The position numbers and the translations under genes were made by a program. This document shows, in pieces, positions 1 to 9,133 of a DNA stretch of 64,000 nucleotides (position 1 is its first letter; the number at the start of each line of letters is the position of its first letter). The notes under the pieces are model-generated. The model worked only from the letters and a program-made list of their open reading frames with translations, had not been told where the DNA came from and made no database searches. Source of the DNA: Pseudomonas fluorescens (GTDB lineage Bacteria; Pseudomonadota; Gammaproteobacteria; Pseudomonadales; Pseudomonadaceae); contig NZ_CP015225.1 in assembly GCF_001623525.1 (NCBI RefSeq), forward strand, positions 3,844,001 to 3,908,000, given 5' to 3'.

Positions 1-672
1 CAACCCCATCGCTGATTGTGCGGGCACTTCCATGATGAAAAAGACAGGTACTACGGTCATGATCACGACCTGGATCCACTCCGGGTACGCGCCGGACGGA
101 AACCGACCGGTAGTCAAAAACATGAATAGCAGGTGGGAAATGTTGCCGGTCCTCTTGGTCCAAAACGCCAGGCTCGCGATACTGAACCAGACCGAATAAA
201 CCAGCGCACATGCCAGTATCAGAAACATGAAGAAAGCGCCCAGCGTCTGAAACGTCAATTGCCCTTGCGCATGACTACCGCCCAGCATCAATCCCAGCCC
301 CAGCAGGACGCCGAAGATATGCCACAGGCTTAGCTGCCCAAAAGCCAGGATAGTTTGAAGGTCAACCGGCTTGGACAAGTACGTATCAATGGACTTGTTG
401 ATAATCAACTTCGAGGCAGCCTCGCAATTAGGCAACACCACCATCTGTACAAAGGAGCGAATAAAAATGAATGCCCCATACAGCACAATCGACTGCTGCT
501 TGTTCCAGCCACCAATTGTCTCGACATTTCCAAAGAAAATCTCGATCACGACATAAACGGACAATCCCAGCAAAGCAGTGTTCAGCAGGCTGACAAAGAC
601 CGGAACACGATCCTTCATATTCGCCTGCAACCTTGCAGTTAGAAGCGCCTTGACTACGCCTAATGTCTTCAT
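1..672 (-). CDS. ABC-2 type exporter permease (COG3694-like), 3' part missing
   Basis: The frame opens with ATG at 672 and runs off the left edge without a stop, so 224 codons are visible. The N-terminus reads MKTLGVVKALLTARLQ, followed by several hydrophobic segments, as expected for an integral membrane permease. Its start overlaps the stop of the permease gene at 672-1463 by one base (TAATG), a sign of translational coupling. With the adjacent permease and ATPase it fits the COG4586/COG4587/COG3694 set of uncharacterised ABC-2 exporters: one ATPase and two dissimilar permeases. The substrate is unknown. Assignment to the second permease type rests on context and hydrophobicity rather than a diagnostic motif. 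Confidence 0.8.
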   Translation of the reverse strand, partial: MKTLGVVKALLTARLQANMKDRVPVFVSLLNTALLGLSVYVVIEIFFGNVETIGGWNKQQSIVLYGAFIFIRSFVQMVVLPNCEAASKLIINKSIDTYLSKPVDLQTILAFGQLSLWHIFGVLLGLGLMLGGSHAQGQLTFQTLGAFFMFLILACALVYSVWFSIASLAFWTKRTGNISHLLFMFLTTGRFPSGAYPEWIQVVIMTVVPVFFIMEVPAQSAMGL

Positions 673-1463
673 TACCCAAACACCGAATAACGCTTAACAC
701 CTTTACCCCAGACAAAATGAGCCAACAACGAGAGCGCAACGACCAGCACTATCTGAAACAGCAATCCGTTGATCAGTTGCTCGACGGTCAGCTCCCCCAT
801 AATGATTCGTATTGGAAAACTAATGATATAAGGGAATGGTGACCATTCAAGTATCGACTGCATCCATGCGGGATAAAGGGTCAAGGGTGCGAGAACACCA
901 CCAAATAGAGTAAGCATGTAAGTCAAGACCAAATCAAAGGTACTTGCCTGATCGGACCAGAACGCCGCAAGCCCGCCAATAAAATATAGCAAGTAATTTA
1001 TGGCAAACCCAAGTATTACCCCGAGCAGTGCGGGGAGTAGATAGCTCAGATGTAAATATTGACCCGCTTCAGAAAACAAGAATACTCCGACCACCAGAAA
1101 AAACACTGGAATAACTCTGACCATTGCCGAAGCCAGCTCGCTCAAAAAATAATACAGGGCAATGTTGAATGGCCTTAACAGGAGACTGCCGATATCGCCC
1201 GAATGGATGTCGTTCTCCACTTCCTCAGCAGCCGTACTAGAGACTATTTCACCAACTAGAAATACTAGCGCAAAATAAGCCGCAAACCTTACTGGCGTAA
1301 AACCTTCCAGTGCCGCATCTTTTGCAATACCCATCCAGATGACCATCATGAACAACGGCACCAAAGACGCGAGCACCAATACGAATAACTCTGCGCGATG
1401 TGCAATTTTGCGACGAATGGCCGTGCGCGCCACCCCTGCGACTTTCACTGCAAACCGGCTCAT
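672..1463 (-). CDS. ABC-2 type exporter permease (COG4587-like)
   Basis: A 263-residue membrane protein that begins MSRFAVKVAGVARTAIRRK, a basic cytoplasmic N-terminus, then about six hydrophobic segments (near residues 27-47, 60-80, 110-130, 140-165, 180-200 and 235-255). There is no ATP-binding motif, so it should form the membrane channel together with the permease encoded downstream. Its start codon overlaps the stop of the ATPase gene by four bases (ATGA) and its stop overlaps the next start by one (TAATG), so the three genes are one tightly coupled operon. The set resembles the COG4586-COG4587-COG3694 ABC-2 systems, whose substrates are mostly unproven. Confidence 0.8.
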   Translation of the reverse strand: MSRFAVKVAGVARTAIRRKIAHRAELFVLVLASLVPLFMMVIWMGIAKDAALEGFTPVRFAAYFALVFLVGEIVSSTAAEEVENDIHSGDIGSLLLRPFNIALYYFLSELASAMVRVIPVFFLVVGVFLFSEAGQYLHLSYLLPALLGVILGFAINYLLYFIGGLAAFWSDQASTFDLVLTYMLTLFGGVLAPLTLYPAWMQSILEWSPFPYIISFPIRIIMGELTVEQLINGLLFQIVLVVALSLLAHFVWGKGVKRYSVFG

Positions 1464-2485
1464 GCGACACGCTCCCCGGAAGCACCCGGGACCTTTTTCC
1501 GGGTATCGGACTGGGAGGCCACGAACAGCTTCAACAGCGCCTCTTCGATCGGCGGATCACCAATGGAAATGTCGATGACCGGCTGCTCGGCTAGAACTCG
1601 CGAACAAACGGCCACGACCTCGGCAGCCGGGACCAGCATTTCATGCACAAAGCCGTCCGTGGAACGCACCAGACCATATCTGCCCAGCGCTGAAGCCACG
1701 ATATTTTCGGATAACTCCACAGTGATGATGCGGTGATCCGACATGCGTTTACGCAATGACTCCAGGGTGTCATCGAAGGATATCTTGCCATCGGAAACCA
1801 CAACGACTCGCTCACACAGGGCTTCAATATCCTGCATGTAATGTGACGTTAGCAGTACGCTTACATTGCGCTCGCGACTATAGTCCCGAATAAATGAACG
1901 AACTATCTTCTGCACGCCGACATCAAGCCCGATGGTAGGCTCATCGAGAAAAAGAACCTTGGGATCATGAAGTAATGACGCAACCAGTTCACACTTCATT
2001 TTCTCGCCAAGCGATAAAGTACGCACTGGCGCCTTGGCCAACTTCGACACCTGAAGCAACTCATCCAAATAACCATAAGTTTTTTTGAACTGTGCATCAG
2101 GAATCTCAAATATCTTCTGATTCAGCCGAAAGGTTTCCATGGCTGGCAAGTCCCAGATCAACTGTTGACGCTGCCCCATGATCAGCGAGATGGACTTGAG
2201 AAACTCCTTACTGCGCAGTTGAGGCTTATGACCCAGAACCGATATTTGTCCGACAGTCGGGTAGAGCAACCCCGACAGCATTTTCAATGTAGTGGTTTTA
2301 CCTGCGCCATTCGGACCGAGAAAGCCCACGACCTCACCCTGCTTGACGGTGAAAGAAATATCGTCAACTGCTGTTTTTTCAGAAGTCTTGGGAGATACAA
2401 GGTCTTTCAGCCAACCGAACGCCCTTTCTGAGCGCTCCTTTATTCGATAAGTCTTGGACAAATTTCTTACACTGATGCTATCCAT
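1460..2485 (-). CDS. ABC-2 type exporter ATP-binding protein (COG4586-like)
   Basis: 341 residues. Walker A GPNGAGKTT lies at 57-65, a signature-like LSLGE at 157-161 (in place of the usual LSGGQ), Walker B VLFLDE at 177-182 and the switch histidine in TSHYMQD at about 215. It is longer than a minimal ABC domain because of an N-terminal stretch of about 35 residues before the core and a C-terminal extension of about 100 residues, both typical of the COG4586 ATPases that drive ABC-2 exporters. It is the first gene of a three-gene operon. The bases just upstream (2486-2700) are AT-rich and probably hold the promoter. The substrate cannot be read from sequence. Confidence 0.85.
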   Translation of the reverse strand: MDSISVRNLSKTYRIKERSERAFGWLKDLVSPKTSEKTAVDDISFTVKQGEVVGFLGPNGAGKTTTLKMLSGLLYPTVGQISVLGHKPQLRSKEFLKSISLIMGQRQQLIWDLPAMETFRLNQKIFEIPDAQFKKTYGYLDELLQVSKLAKAPVRTLSLGEKMKCELVASLLHDPKVLFLDEPTIGLDVGVQKIVRSFIRDYSRERNVSVLLTSHYMQDIEALCERVVVVSDGKISFDDTLESLRKRMSDHRIITVELSENIVASALGRYGLVRSTDGFVHEMLVPAAEVVAVCSRVLAEQPVIDISIGDPPIEEALLKLFVASQSDTRKKVPGASGERVA

Positions 2486-3100
2486 CGCGACTGATACCTT
2501 GAAAAAAATGAGCTATCCATTGCGCATATCGTTTCGACGCCGAGAAATATCACGCAATAATTTGTACCGTCAAGAAACATCATTGCAAATTTAATTTTTA
2601 AATATCGATTCCTAATTGCTCATGTCGTTGACCGGCACGGGATCAAAGCCCTGCCACGATAACGGCTTAATGAAATCGGACCTGAAAAAACAGCCCCCCC
2701 CTAGCTCGCGGCTTTTCCTTTGTCGATGTTTGCCGACGGCTTAAAACTAATCGCTTGTGACTTCAACGTCGAGAGCAAAGCGTCTGGCCATGCGAAAGAA
2801 GAATGGAGCTACGAGTAACGGAGAAAAGCATTACAGAGAAAACCTACAAATGTTTTCGGCCCATTGCTAAATCTCCGCAGCTTCGGTTGCAATCCATCGA
2901 GGCAGAAGGGAGTTCTATTGCCGGTGATTTACGACTGCCTGTCACCATCGCCATCGTCGGCATCCGATTCATCAGTGCCTGAGTTTCCATCAATTTGCTG
3001 CCGCTCTGGTCGATCGCCGGCTCGGACGCTGCCTTGGCCAGACTGTTCACGTCGGCGCGTAACGTAAAGGTGGGCGCTAAAAAAGGCCTGCTGCGCAGTC

Positions 3101-3126
3101 CAGCGGGAGCAAGCTCCCTCGCCACA
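3101..3126. repeat. Single REP palindrome
   Basis: A copy of the Pseudomonas REP motif (CGGGAGCAAGCTCCCTCGCC on the plus strand). No inverted partner is seen within 150 bases, so it is a singlet and not a REPIN. Confidence 0.85.
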
Positions 3127-3164
3127 GGGGTAAGTCTTCGCTTTGGATTATGCGCCCTGCATGA

Positions 3165-3213
3165 AAAACCCCTCCAGCCCAGACTGTGTCTCAGTTGGGG
3201 CTGGAGGGGTTTT
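3165..3213 (-). terminator. Bidirectional rho-independent terminator
   Basis: A perfect 16-bp inverted repeat (AAAACCCCTCCAGCCC and its complement) separated by 17 bases, with A and T tracts at the ends. It lies just past the stop of the acidic secreted protein gene and would end its transcript. Confidence 0.9.
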
Positions 3214-3228
3214 CTTCAGGTCAGAGAT

Positions 3229-3489
3229 CTACGTCTGGCTATCGCTCTCTTCACCCTCTTCATCCTCATCACCGTCCGGCGGATCGACGGGCGAACCATC
3301 ATCATCCTCACCATCGTCCGGATCACCGGCGTCCGCATCGGTCGCGGCAAGCATCAACTCACCCTGAACTACCGAGCCACTCGACGCGTGCTGCTCATGC
3401 TCATCACATTCAGCCCATGCCGCGGTAGACCCCAGGGACAGCATCACCAAAACCTTCAGCAAAAACATCATGCGTAGAAACATGTTCAT
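3229..3489 (-). CDS. Small secreted acidic protein of unknown function
   Basis: 86 residues from the ATG at 3489, chosen because GGAA lies six bases before it and because a signal peptide starts there: MNMFLRMMFLL, a hydrophobic core, then AAWA before ECDEHEQ. The frame stays open further upstream, but that part looks non-coding. The mature part is short and increasingly acidic, ending in runs of D and E with P and G (residues about 52-86), suggesting an unstructured, possibly cation-binding tail. Only one Cys remains after cleavage. I do not recognise the family. It stands alone with its own strong terminator downstream. Confidence 0.65.
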   Translation of the reverse strand: MNMFLRMMFLLKVLVMLSLGSTAAWAECDEHEQHASSGSVVQGELMLAATDADAGDPDDGEDDDGSPVDPPDGDEDEEGEESDSQT

Positions 3490-3663
3490 AGCCAATTCCT
3501 TCTTTTCCGGATGAAGCCGGGGCCTGACGGCGCTCAAGAAAATCTAGTTCTGAACAGGCCGGTTCACCAGATAGGACGCTCGATAACCGTTAGAAATGCC
3601 ACAACGCGACAGATTGGTTTCGAATAAGTGTTATCTCCAAACCAACTAACACCCAACATTCCA

Positions 3664-3752
3664 TGCGGGAGCGGGCTTGCTCGCGAAGAGGCCGGCACAT
3701 TTAACATCCTGACATGATGACCCACCGCTATCGCGAGCAAGCTCGTTCCCAC
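3664..3752. repeat. REPIN: inverted pair of REP palindromes
   Basis: Left arm GCGGGAGCGGGCTTGCTCGCGAAGAG, split here as GCGGGAGCGGGC and TTGCTCGCGAAG (3666-3690), and right arm CGCGAGCAAGCTCG (3731-3744) in inverted orientation. These are a sequence variant of the REP units found elsewhere in the window. Confidence 0.8.
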
Positions 3753-3787
3753 AAGTGAGTGGCTTATGGACGAGACCCGGAGGCAAT

Positions 3788-3818
3788 AAAAAACCCCGCA
3801 GATTTCGCTACGGGGTTT
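3788..3818 (-). terminator. Rho-independent terminator of prfC
   Basis: On the minus strand AAACCCCG, a 12-base loop region, then CGGGGTTT followed by a run of T. It sits about 20 bases beyond the prfC stop codon. Confidence 0.88.
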
Positions 3819-3837
3819 GGGGGATGAAGCTCAAGGC

Positions 3838-5427
<1,590 letters not shown>

Positions 5428-5444
5428 CGTTCAAAATCTCGATT

Positions 5445-5464
5445 GTGTACGCTGCTATGTACAC
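5445..5464. promoter_or_regulatory. Inverted repeat just upstream of prfC
   Basis: GTGTAC, 8 bases, GTACAC, centred about 28 bases before the prfC start codon and inside the island. It could be an operator or a recombinase arm site. Function is not shown by the sequence. Confidence 0.4.
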
Positions 5465-5668
5465 AGCTGAAAAGGTGCCTTTGGCCGATTGCATGGGCCA
5501 GCGCAGGAAACCGCGCATGATAACAAAAGGGAGACTCCAACGCCCACGGAATGCGCCTTTGGACGACCTTCGCGCAACAAGGGCTCCACGGTGCGAACCC
5601 CAGCTTTCTCGTGTGCAGAGATAAGCGTCCACATTTAGTAAGCGTCGAATTTCCACATAGGGTCGTGC

Positions 5669-5998
5669 TTACTTGTGATCCGCATTCAGGTCGCGGAAAC
5701 CTTCAAGCTTCACCGGGGCGCGTCCGGGAAGGCGGGCTACCAACTCCAGTGTTCCGCCCATAGCCTCAACGTACTCGCGCAGCGTGGAAATCAGCATGTC
5801 GGTGCGTTTCTCCACTTTGGAGACGTTTCCTTGTTTCACATCGAGAATATCGGCCATTGCTTCTTGCGTAAGGTTCAGCCCCTTGCGTAGCTCCTGCAAG
5901 GTCATTTGCTCTTGGATGAGCGCTGCGCCGCGCTGCTCGATCCGCTGCTGACGGGCAGCGGGAAGCCCTTTCATAACCTGGTCGAGTGATTTAGCCAT
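5669..5998 (-). CDS. XRE-family antitoxin (HigA type)
   Basis: 109 residues. A helix-turn-helix of the Cro/CI type is visible at about 38-66 (LRKGLNLTQEAMADILDVKQ, then GNVSKVEKR), preceded by a helical region with MTLQELRKG. The C-terminal part (TLREYVEAMGGTLELVARLPG) matches HigA-like antitoxins that pair with Gp49-type toxins. Four bases separate it from the toxin gene upstream, so they form one operon in the toxin-first order usual for higBA. Such antitoxins bind the toxin and repress the shared promoter. It lies inside the segment bounded by the 21-bp repeats and is read towards prfC. Confidence 0.85.
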   Translation of the reverse strand: MAKSLDQVMKGLPAARQQRIEQRGAALIQEQMTLQELRKGLNLTQEAMADILDVKQGNVSKVEKRTDMLISTLREYVEAMGGTLELVARLPGRAPVKLEGFRDLNADHK

Positions 5999-6002
5999 TG
6001 CC

Positions 6003-6359
6003 TTACCCTTTCTTCAGTGTGCTCAGGTGCCGGTCGAATCGGACATCTGCTCTCTTGATTAAGTCCTTATAGAATTTCTTCTGGCTACCGCCTGACTTGT
6101 CATCACCGACCAGCAGGACCGCTTTCCTTTCTGGATCGAACGCGAAGGCCACACGCCAAACCCCATCATCAGCCTTGAAACGCAGCTCTTTCATATTGGC
6201 ATGCTTTGAGCCGTTAAGAGTGTCCACCTGCGGACGCCCCAATTCCGGGCCAAATCGCTCAAGCACCTTCAATTGGGCCAGCAGTTCATCCTGAACCGCC
6301 TCGGTCATGGCCTCGAATTCCGGCTCAAACTCATCACAAAATTCGACAACCCATGCCAT
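6003..6359 (-). CDS. RelE/HigB-type toxin (phage Gp49-like family)
   Basis: 118 residues from the ATG at 6359. A TTG two codons upstream (6365) has better spacing from AAGGA (5 bases rather than 11), so MIMAWVVEF is an alternative start. The order of motifs MAWVVEFCDEFEPEF, LGRPQVDTLNGS, MKELRFKADDGVWRVAFAFDP and KKFYKDLIKRAD is that of the Gp49-like HigB toxins, which are ribosome-dependent mRNA interferases; the basic residues near KELRF and WRVAF are where catalysis is expected. The antitoxin gene follows after four bases. A TTGACG and CATATT pair, 17 bases apart, lies directly upstream. Confidence 0.85.
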   Translation of the reverse strand: MAWVVEFCDEFEPEFEAMTEAVQDELLAQLKVLERFGPELGRPQVDTLNGSKHANMKELRFKADDGVWRVAFAFDPERKAVLLVGDDKSGGSQKKFYKDLIKRADVRFDRHLSTLKKG

Positions 6360-6365
6360 GATCAA

Positions 6366-6394
6366 ATATGTCCTTAAGCGAATATTCCGTCAAG
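6366..6394 (-). promoter_or_regulatory. Candidate higBA promoter
   Basis: TTGACG and CATATT on the minus strand, 17 bases apart, with the palindrome GAATATTC between them, a possible binding site for the XRE antitoxin. The -10 lies very close to the start codon, so a short leader or another -10 is possible. Confidence 0.4.
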
Positions 6395-6403
6395 AGTATA
6401 TCC

Positions 6404-6487
6404 TCACCCCCTGCCAGATCCTGTGTTGACTCTGGAAACAATGGCGAAAGTGCGGCGTTTCGCGACTTCGGCGGCCTGTTTGGTCAT
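6404..6487 (-). pseudogene. prfC: Relic of the original prfC 5' end
   Basis: A 27-codon frame reads MTKQAAEVAKRRTFAIVS, then RVNTGSGRG and TGA. Its first 17 residues are what a Pseudomonas RF3 start should look like, and EVAKRRTFAI is identical to the E. coli RF3 segment just before its P-loop. Homology stops at the edge of the 21-bp direct repeat, where the P-loop residues should follow. The same strand and orientation as prfC, 1.06 kb away, argue that this is the left-behind first exon-like piece of the gene after an insertion. It is too short to make a functional protein. Confidence 0.8.
6434..6454. repeat. Direct repeat copy 2 in the prfC relic (candidate attachment-site core)
   Basis: Matches 5368-5388 at 20 of 21 positions in direct orientation, encoding RTFAIVS on the minus strand. 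It marks the far edge of the inserted segment. Confidence 0.75.
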
Positions 6488-6819
6488 GGGAAATCGCTTG
6501 GCAGGTGATTCAAAAAAGGGCGGCGATCATAGCTCAACTTGCGCCAGGAACCGAACCGTTGAGCACATCCAGGGTGGCCAGATCTTCCCTGGCATGGGAA
6601 CCTTTAGCCGCGTGGAGGCGTCCACCCCCCTGTTACGGCTGTTCGTCAGGGTCTGAAAAATCAGCAAGTTAGCCTGACGAGGCTGCGCTCATGGCTCGAT
6701 TTACCTGCCGTTTTACCGGTATGGAAAAGAGCTGCTTCTCGCGAACGTTTTCCCGGCAACCAGTGATGGTTTGCCGCCCGGGAAAGCGTGCGCCGACTGA
6801 AAGACAAAGGAGTCCGCCT
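6488..6819. other. Divergent intergenic region between the prfC relic and the osmoprotectant operon
   Basis: No gene seen. It presumably holds the ancestral prfC promoter (minus strand) and the promoter of the importer operon (plus strand). The in-frame extension upstream of the first permease (from 6691) looks non-coding. Confidence 0.55.
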
Positions 6820-7536
6820 GTGGCTATCCGCTATGGCAAAGGGCTTATCGGGGGTGCGGTCGTCGTCGCGCTCCTGGCCCTGTTGGTCCACTGGATCGGC
6901 ATCGATACGATCCAACGCTACCACGACGATCTGCTGTTCTACCTGCAAGCGCACCTGCTGCTTGTCCTGGCCTCCATGCTGGCGGCCCTGCTGGTGGGCA
7001 TTCCCGCTGGCATCGCCCTCAGCCGCCCCGGCATGGTCGGGCGCGCCGAACGCTTCATGCAAGTGTTCAACATCGGCAACACCGTGCCGCCCCTGGCCGT
7101 ACTGGCCATCGCCCTGGGCATCCTGGGCATCGGCAGCGGGCCGGCCATCTTCGCTCTGTTCCTCGCCTCGCTGTTGCCCATCGTGCGCAACACTTATGAA
7201 GGCCTGAAAAACGTCCAGGGCTCCCTCAAGGAAGCCGCCGTCGGCATCGGCATGACCCCGCGCCAGGTGCTGTGGAAAGTCGAGTTGCCCAACGCCGTGC
7301 CCATCATCGTCGGTGGCGTGCGCGTGGCCCTGGCGATCAACGTCGGCACCGCGCCGCTGGCGTTCCTGATCGGCGCCAACAGCCTCGGCAGCCTGATCTT
7401 CCCCGGCATCGCCTTGAACAACCAGCCGCAGCTGCTGCTCGGCGCGGCCTGCACCGCCCTGCTGGCGTTGCTGCTCGACGGCCTGGTGACACTGGCCAGC
7501 CGCCTCTGGCTGGAACGCGGTCTGCGACCGTCATAA
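6820..7536 (+). CDS. Osmoprotectant ABC importer, permease
   Basis: 238 residues from the GTG at 6820, chosen because AAGGAG lies seven bases upstream; the open frame before it lacks a ribosome site and is not membrane-like. Five to six hydrophobic segments and the permease loop motif EAAVGIGMTPRQVLWKVELP (about 135-154) identify a binding-protein-dependent inner-membrane subunit of the ProW/OpuC/YehW family. It leads an operon of permease, binding protein, permease and ATPase. The family imports glycine betaine, carnitine, choline or similar solutes; which one is not visible. Confidence 0.9.
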   Translation: MAIRYGKGLIGGAVVVALLALLVHWIGIDTIQRYHDDLLFYLQAHLLLVLASMLAALLVGIPAGIALSRPGMVGRAERFMQVFNIGNTVPPLAVLAIALGILGIGSGPAIFALFLASLLPIVRNTYEGLKNVQGSLKEAAVGIGMTPRQVLWKVELPNAVPIIVGGVRVALAINVGTAPLAFLIGANSLGSLIFPGIALNNQPQLLLGAACTALLALLLDGLVTLASRLWLERGLRPS

Positions 7537-7561
7537 GCCGGCTGGATAAAGGAAATCGTTT

Positions 7562-8464
7562 ATGAAGAAGTTGAGCTTGATACTGGGCTGCGTCCTGCTG
7601 TTCGCAGGATTCGCCCAAGCCGCTGAAAAACCGCTGATCCGCCTTGGCGCCCGGGTGTTCACCGAACAGACGCTGCTGGCGGAAATCACCGCGCAATACC
7701 TGCGCAGCAAGGGCTACGACGCGCAGATCACCGGTGGCCTGGGCAGCAACCTGGCCCGCAGCGCCCATGAAACCGGGCAACTGGACATGCTCTGGGAATA
7801 CACCGGCGTGTCGCTGGTGGCCTACAACCACGTTACGGAAAAACTCGATAGCGCCCAGTCCTACGCCCGGGTGAAAGAACTCGACGCGAAAAAAGGCCTG
7901 GTCTGGCTGACACCGTCGAAATTCAGCAACACCTACGCCCTGGCCCTGCCGGAAAAAATCGCCCGTCAGTACCCGCAGATCAACAGCATCAGCCAGTTGA
8001 ACACGGTGCTGCAGGCCGAAGCCGCTGACAATCATCTGGTGGCCCTGGACACCGAGTTCGCCAACCGCTCCGACGGCCTGGCGGGCATGGTCGAGCAGTA
8101 CGGCATGAACCTGACCCGCCAGAACATCCGGCAGATGGACGCGGGCCTGGTCTACACCGCCCTGCGCAACGGCCAGGTGTTCGCCGGTCTGGTGTACACC
8201 ACCGACGGCCGGTTGAACGCGTTCAAGCTGAAGTTGCTGGAAGACGACAAGCATTACTTCCCCGACTACACCGCCGCGCCCGTGGTGCGCCAGGCGTACC
8301 TCGACGCGCACCCGCAGCTGGCCGCGCAGCTCAAGCCCCTGGCCGAGCTGTTCGACGATGAAACCATGCGCCAGCTCAACGCCCGCGTGGACGTCAACCA
8401 CGAAAGCCCTTCCACCGTTGCCGCTGATTTCCTGCGCCAGCATTCGCTGCTCTCAACCCAATGA
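7562..8464 (+). CDS. Osmoprotectant ABC importer, periplasmic binding protein
   Basis: 300 residues with a Sec signal peptide (MKKLSLILGCVLLFAGFAQA, cleavage near residue 20-21). The mature start KPLIRLGARVFTEQTLLAEI and the segments GGLGSNLARSAHETGQLDMLWEYTG (split: GGLGSNLAR and ALETGQ-like, then LWEYTG) and DAGLVYTALRNGQVFAGLVYTTDG place it with the OpuAC/YehZ family of quaternary-amine binding proteins, where LWEYTG belongs to the ligand pocket region. It sits 25 bases after the first permease gene and 15 before the second. Several Trp and Tyr residues could form the aromatic cage typical of the family. Confidence 0.9.
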   Translation: MKKLSLILGCVLLFAGFAQAAEKPLIRLGARVFTEQTLLAEITAQYLRSKGYDAQITGGLGSNLARSAHETGQLDMLWEYTGVSLVAYNHVTEKLDSAQSYARVKELDAKKGLVWLTPSKFSNTYALALPEKIARQYPQINSISQLNTVLQAEAADNHLVALDTEFANRSDGLAGMVEQYGMNLTRQNIRQMDAGLVYTALRNGQVFAGLVYTTDGRLNAFKLKLLEDDKHYFPDYTAAPVVRQAYLDAHPQLAAQLKPLAELFDDETMRQLNARVDVNHESPSTVAADFLRQHSLLSTQ

Positions 8465-8479
8465 CCTGGAGGAAAAGCC

Positions 8480-9133
8480 ATGGATTTTCTTGACGCCTTT
8501 TCCCATCTGGACTGGCCGCTGGTGCTGCACCTGACCTGGCAGCACATCACCCTGGTGGGCATCGCCGTGACCCTGGCCATTGTCGTCGGCGTGCCGCTGG
8601 GTATCTTCATGACCCGCTTCCCGACGCTCGCGGGCCCGTTACAGGCCAGCGCCACCGTGCTGCTGACGATTCCGTCGATCGCGCTGTTCGGCCTGTTGCT
8701 GCCGTTTTATTCCAAATTCGGCCAAGGCCTGGGCCCGATGCCGGCGATCACCGCGGTGTTTCTCTATTCGCTGTTGCCGATCATGCGCAACACCTACCTG
8801 GCCCTGACCGGTGTCGAACCGGGCATCCGTGAAGCCGCCCGCGGCATCGGCATGACCTTCGGCCAGCGCTTGCGCATGGTCGAACTGCCCATCGCCGTGC
8901 CGGTGATCCTGGCCGGCGTGCGCACCGCCGTGGTCATGAACATCGGCGTCATGACCATCGCCGCCACCATCGGTGCCGGTGGCCTGGGCGTGCTCATCCT
9001 CGCTTCCATCAGCCGCAGCGACATGTCGATGCTGATCGTCGGCGCCGTGCTGGTCAGTCTCCTGGCCATCTTCGCCGACCTGCTCCTGCAATGGCTGCAA
9101 CGCTCGCTGACCCCAAAAGGACTATTGAAATGA
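8480..9133 (+). CDS. Osmoprotectant ABC importer, second permease
   Basis: 217 residues starting MDFLDAFSHLDWPLVLHLTWQ, with GGAGG before the ATG. Hydrophobic segments cover about 20-45, 55-80, 88-105, 145-170 and 185-207; the permease loop EAARGIGMTFGQRLRMVELP (about 116-135) contacts the ATPase. It is similar to, but clearly different from, the first permease, so the membrane part should be a heterodimer as in OpuC and YehYW. Its stop overlaps the ATPase start by four bases (ATGA). Confidence 0.9.
   Translation: MDFLDAFSHLDWPLVLHLTWQHITLVGIAVTLAIVVGVPLGIFMTRFPTLAGPLQASATVLLTIPSIALFGLLLPFYSKFGQGLGPMPAITAVFLYSLLPIMRNTYLALTGVEPGIREAARGIGMTFGQRLRMVELPIAVPVILAGVRTAVVMNIGVMTIAATIGAGGLGVLILASISRSDMSMLIVGAVLVSLLAIFADLLLQWLQRSLTPKGLLK

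Larger units (their letters stand above)
2486..3228. other. Long intergenic region between the exporter operon and the acidic secreted protein
   Basis: No convincing gene. From 2486 to about 2700 it is AT-rich and presumably contains the exporter promoter. On the minus strand, about 3055-2933, one frame ends in a short acidic tail (DESDADDGDGDRQS then stop) that recalls the acidic C-terminus of the neighbouring secreted protein, but it has no start or signal peptide; it may be a relic or chance. A single REP palindrome (3101-3126) and a strong terminator (3165-3213) follow. Confidence 0.6.
3490..3837. other. Intergenic region with a REP pair and the prfC terminator
   Basis: No gene seen. It carries an inverted REP pair (3664-3752) and the terminator of prfC (3788-3818), with the upstream region of the acidic protein gene at its left end. 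Confidence 0.7.

Noticed and set aside
2844..3125. 93-codon frame starting MARELAPAG on the minus strand
   Set aside because: Its first residues are simply the translation of a REP palindrome, and the rest has no family resemblance.
6423..6656. 77-codon plus-strand frame
   Set aside because: It is antisense to the prfC relic and the ancestral promoter region and lacks any domain.
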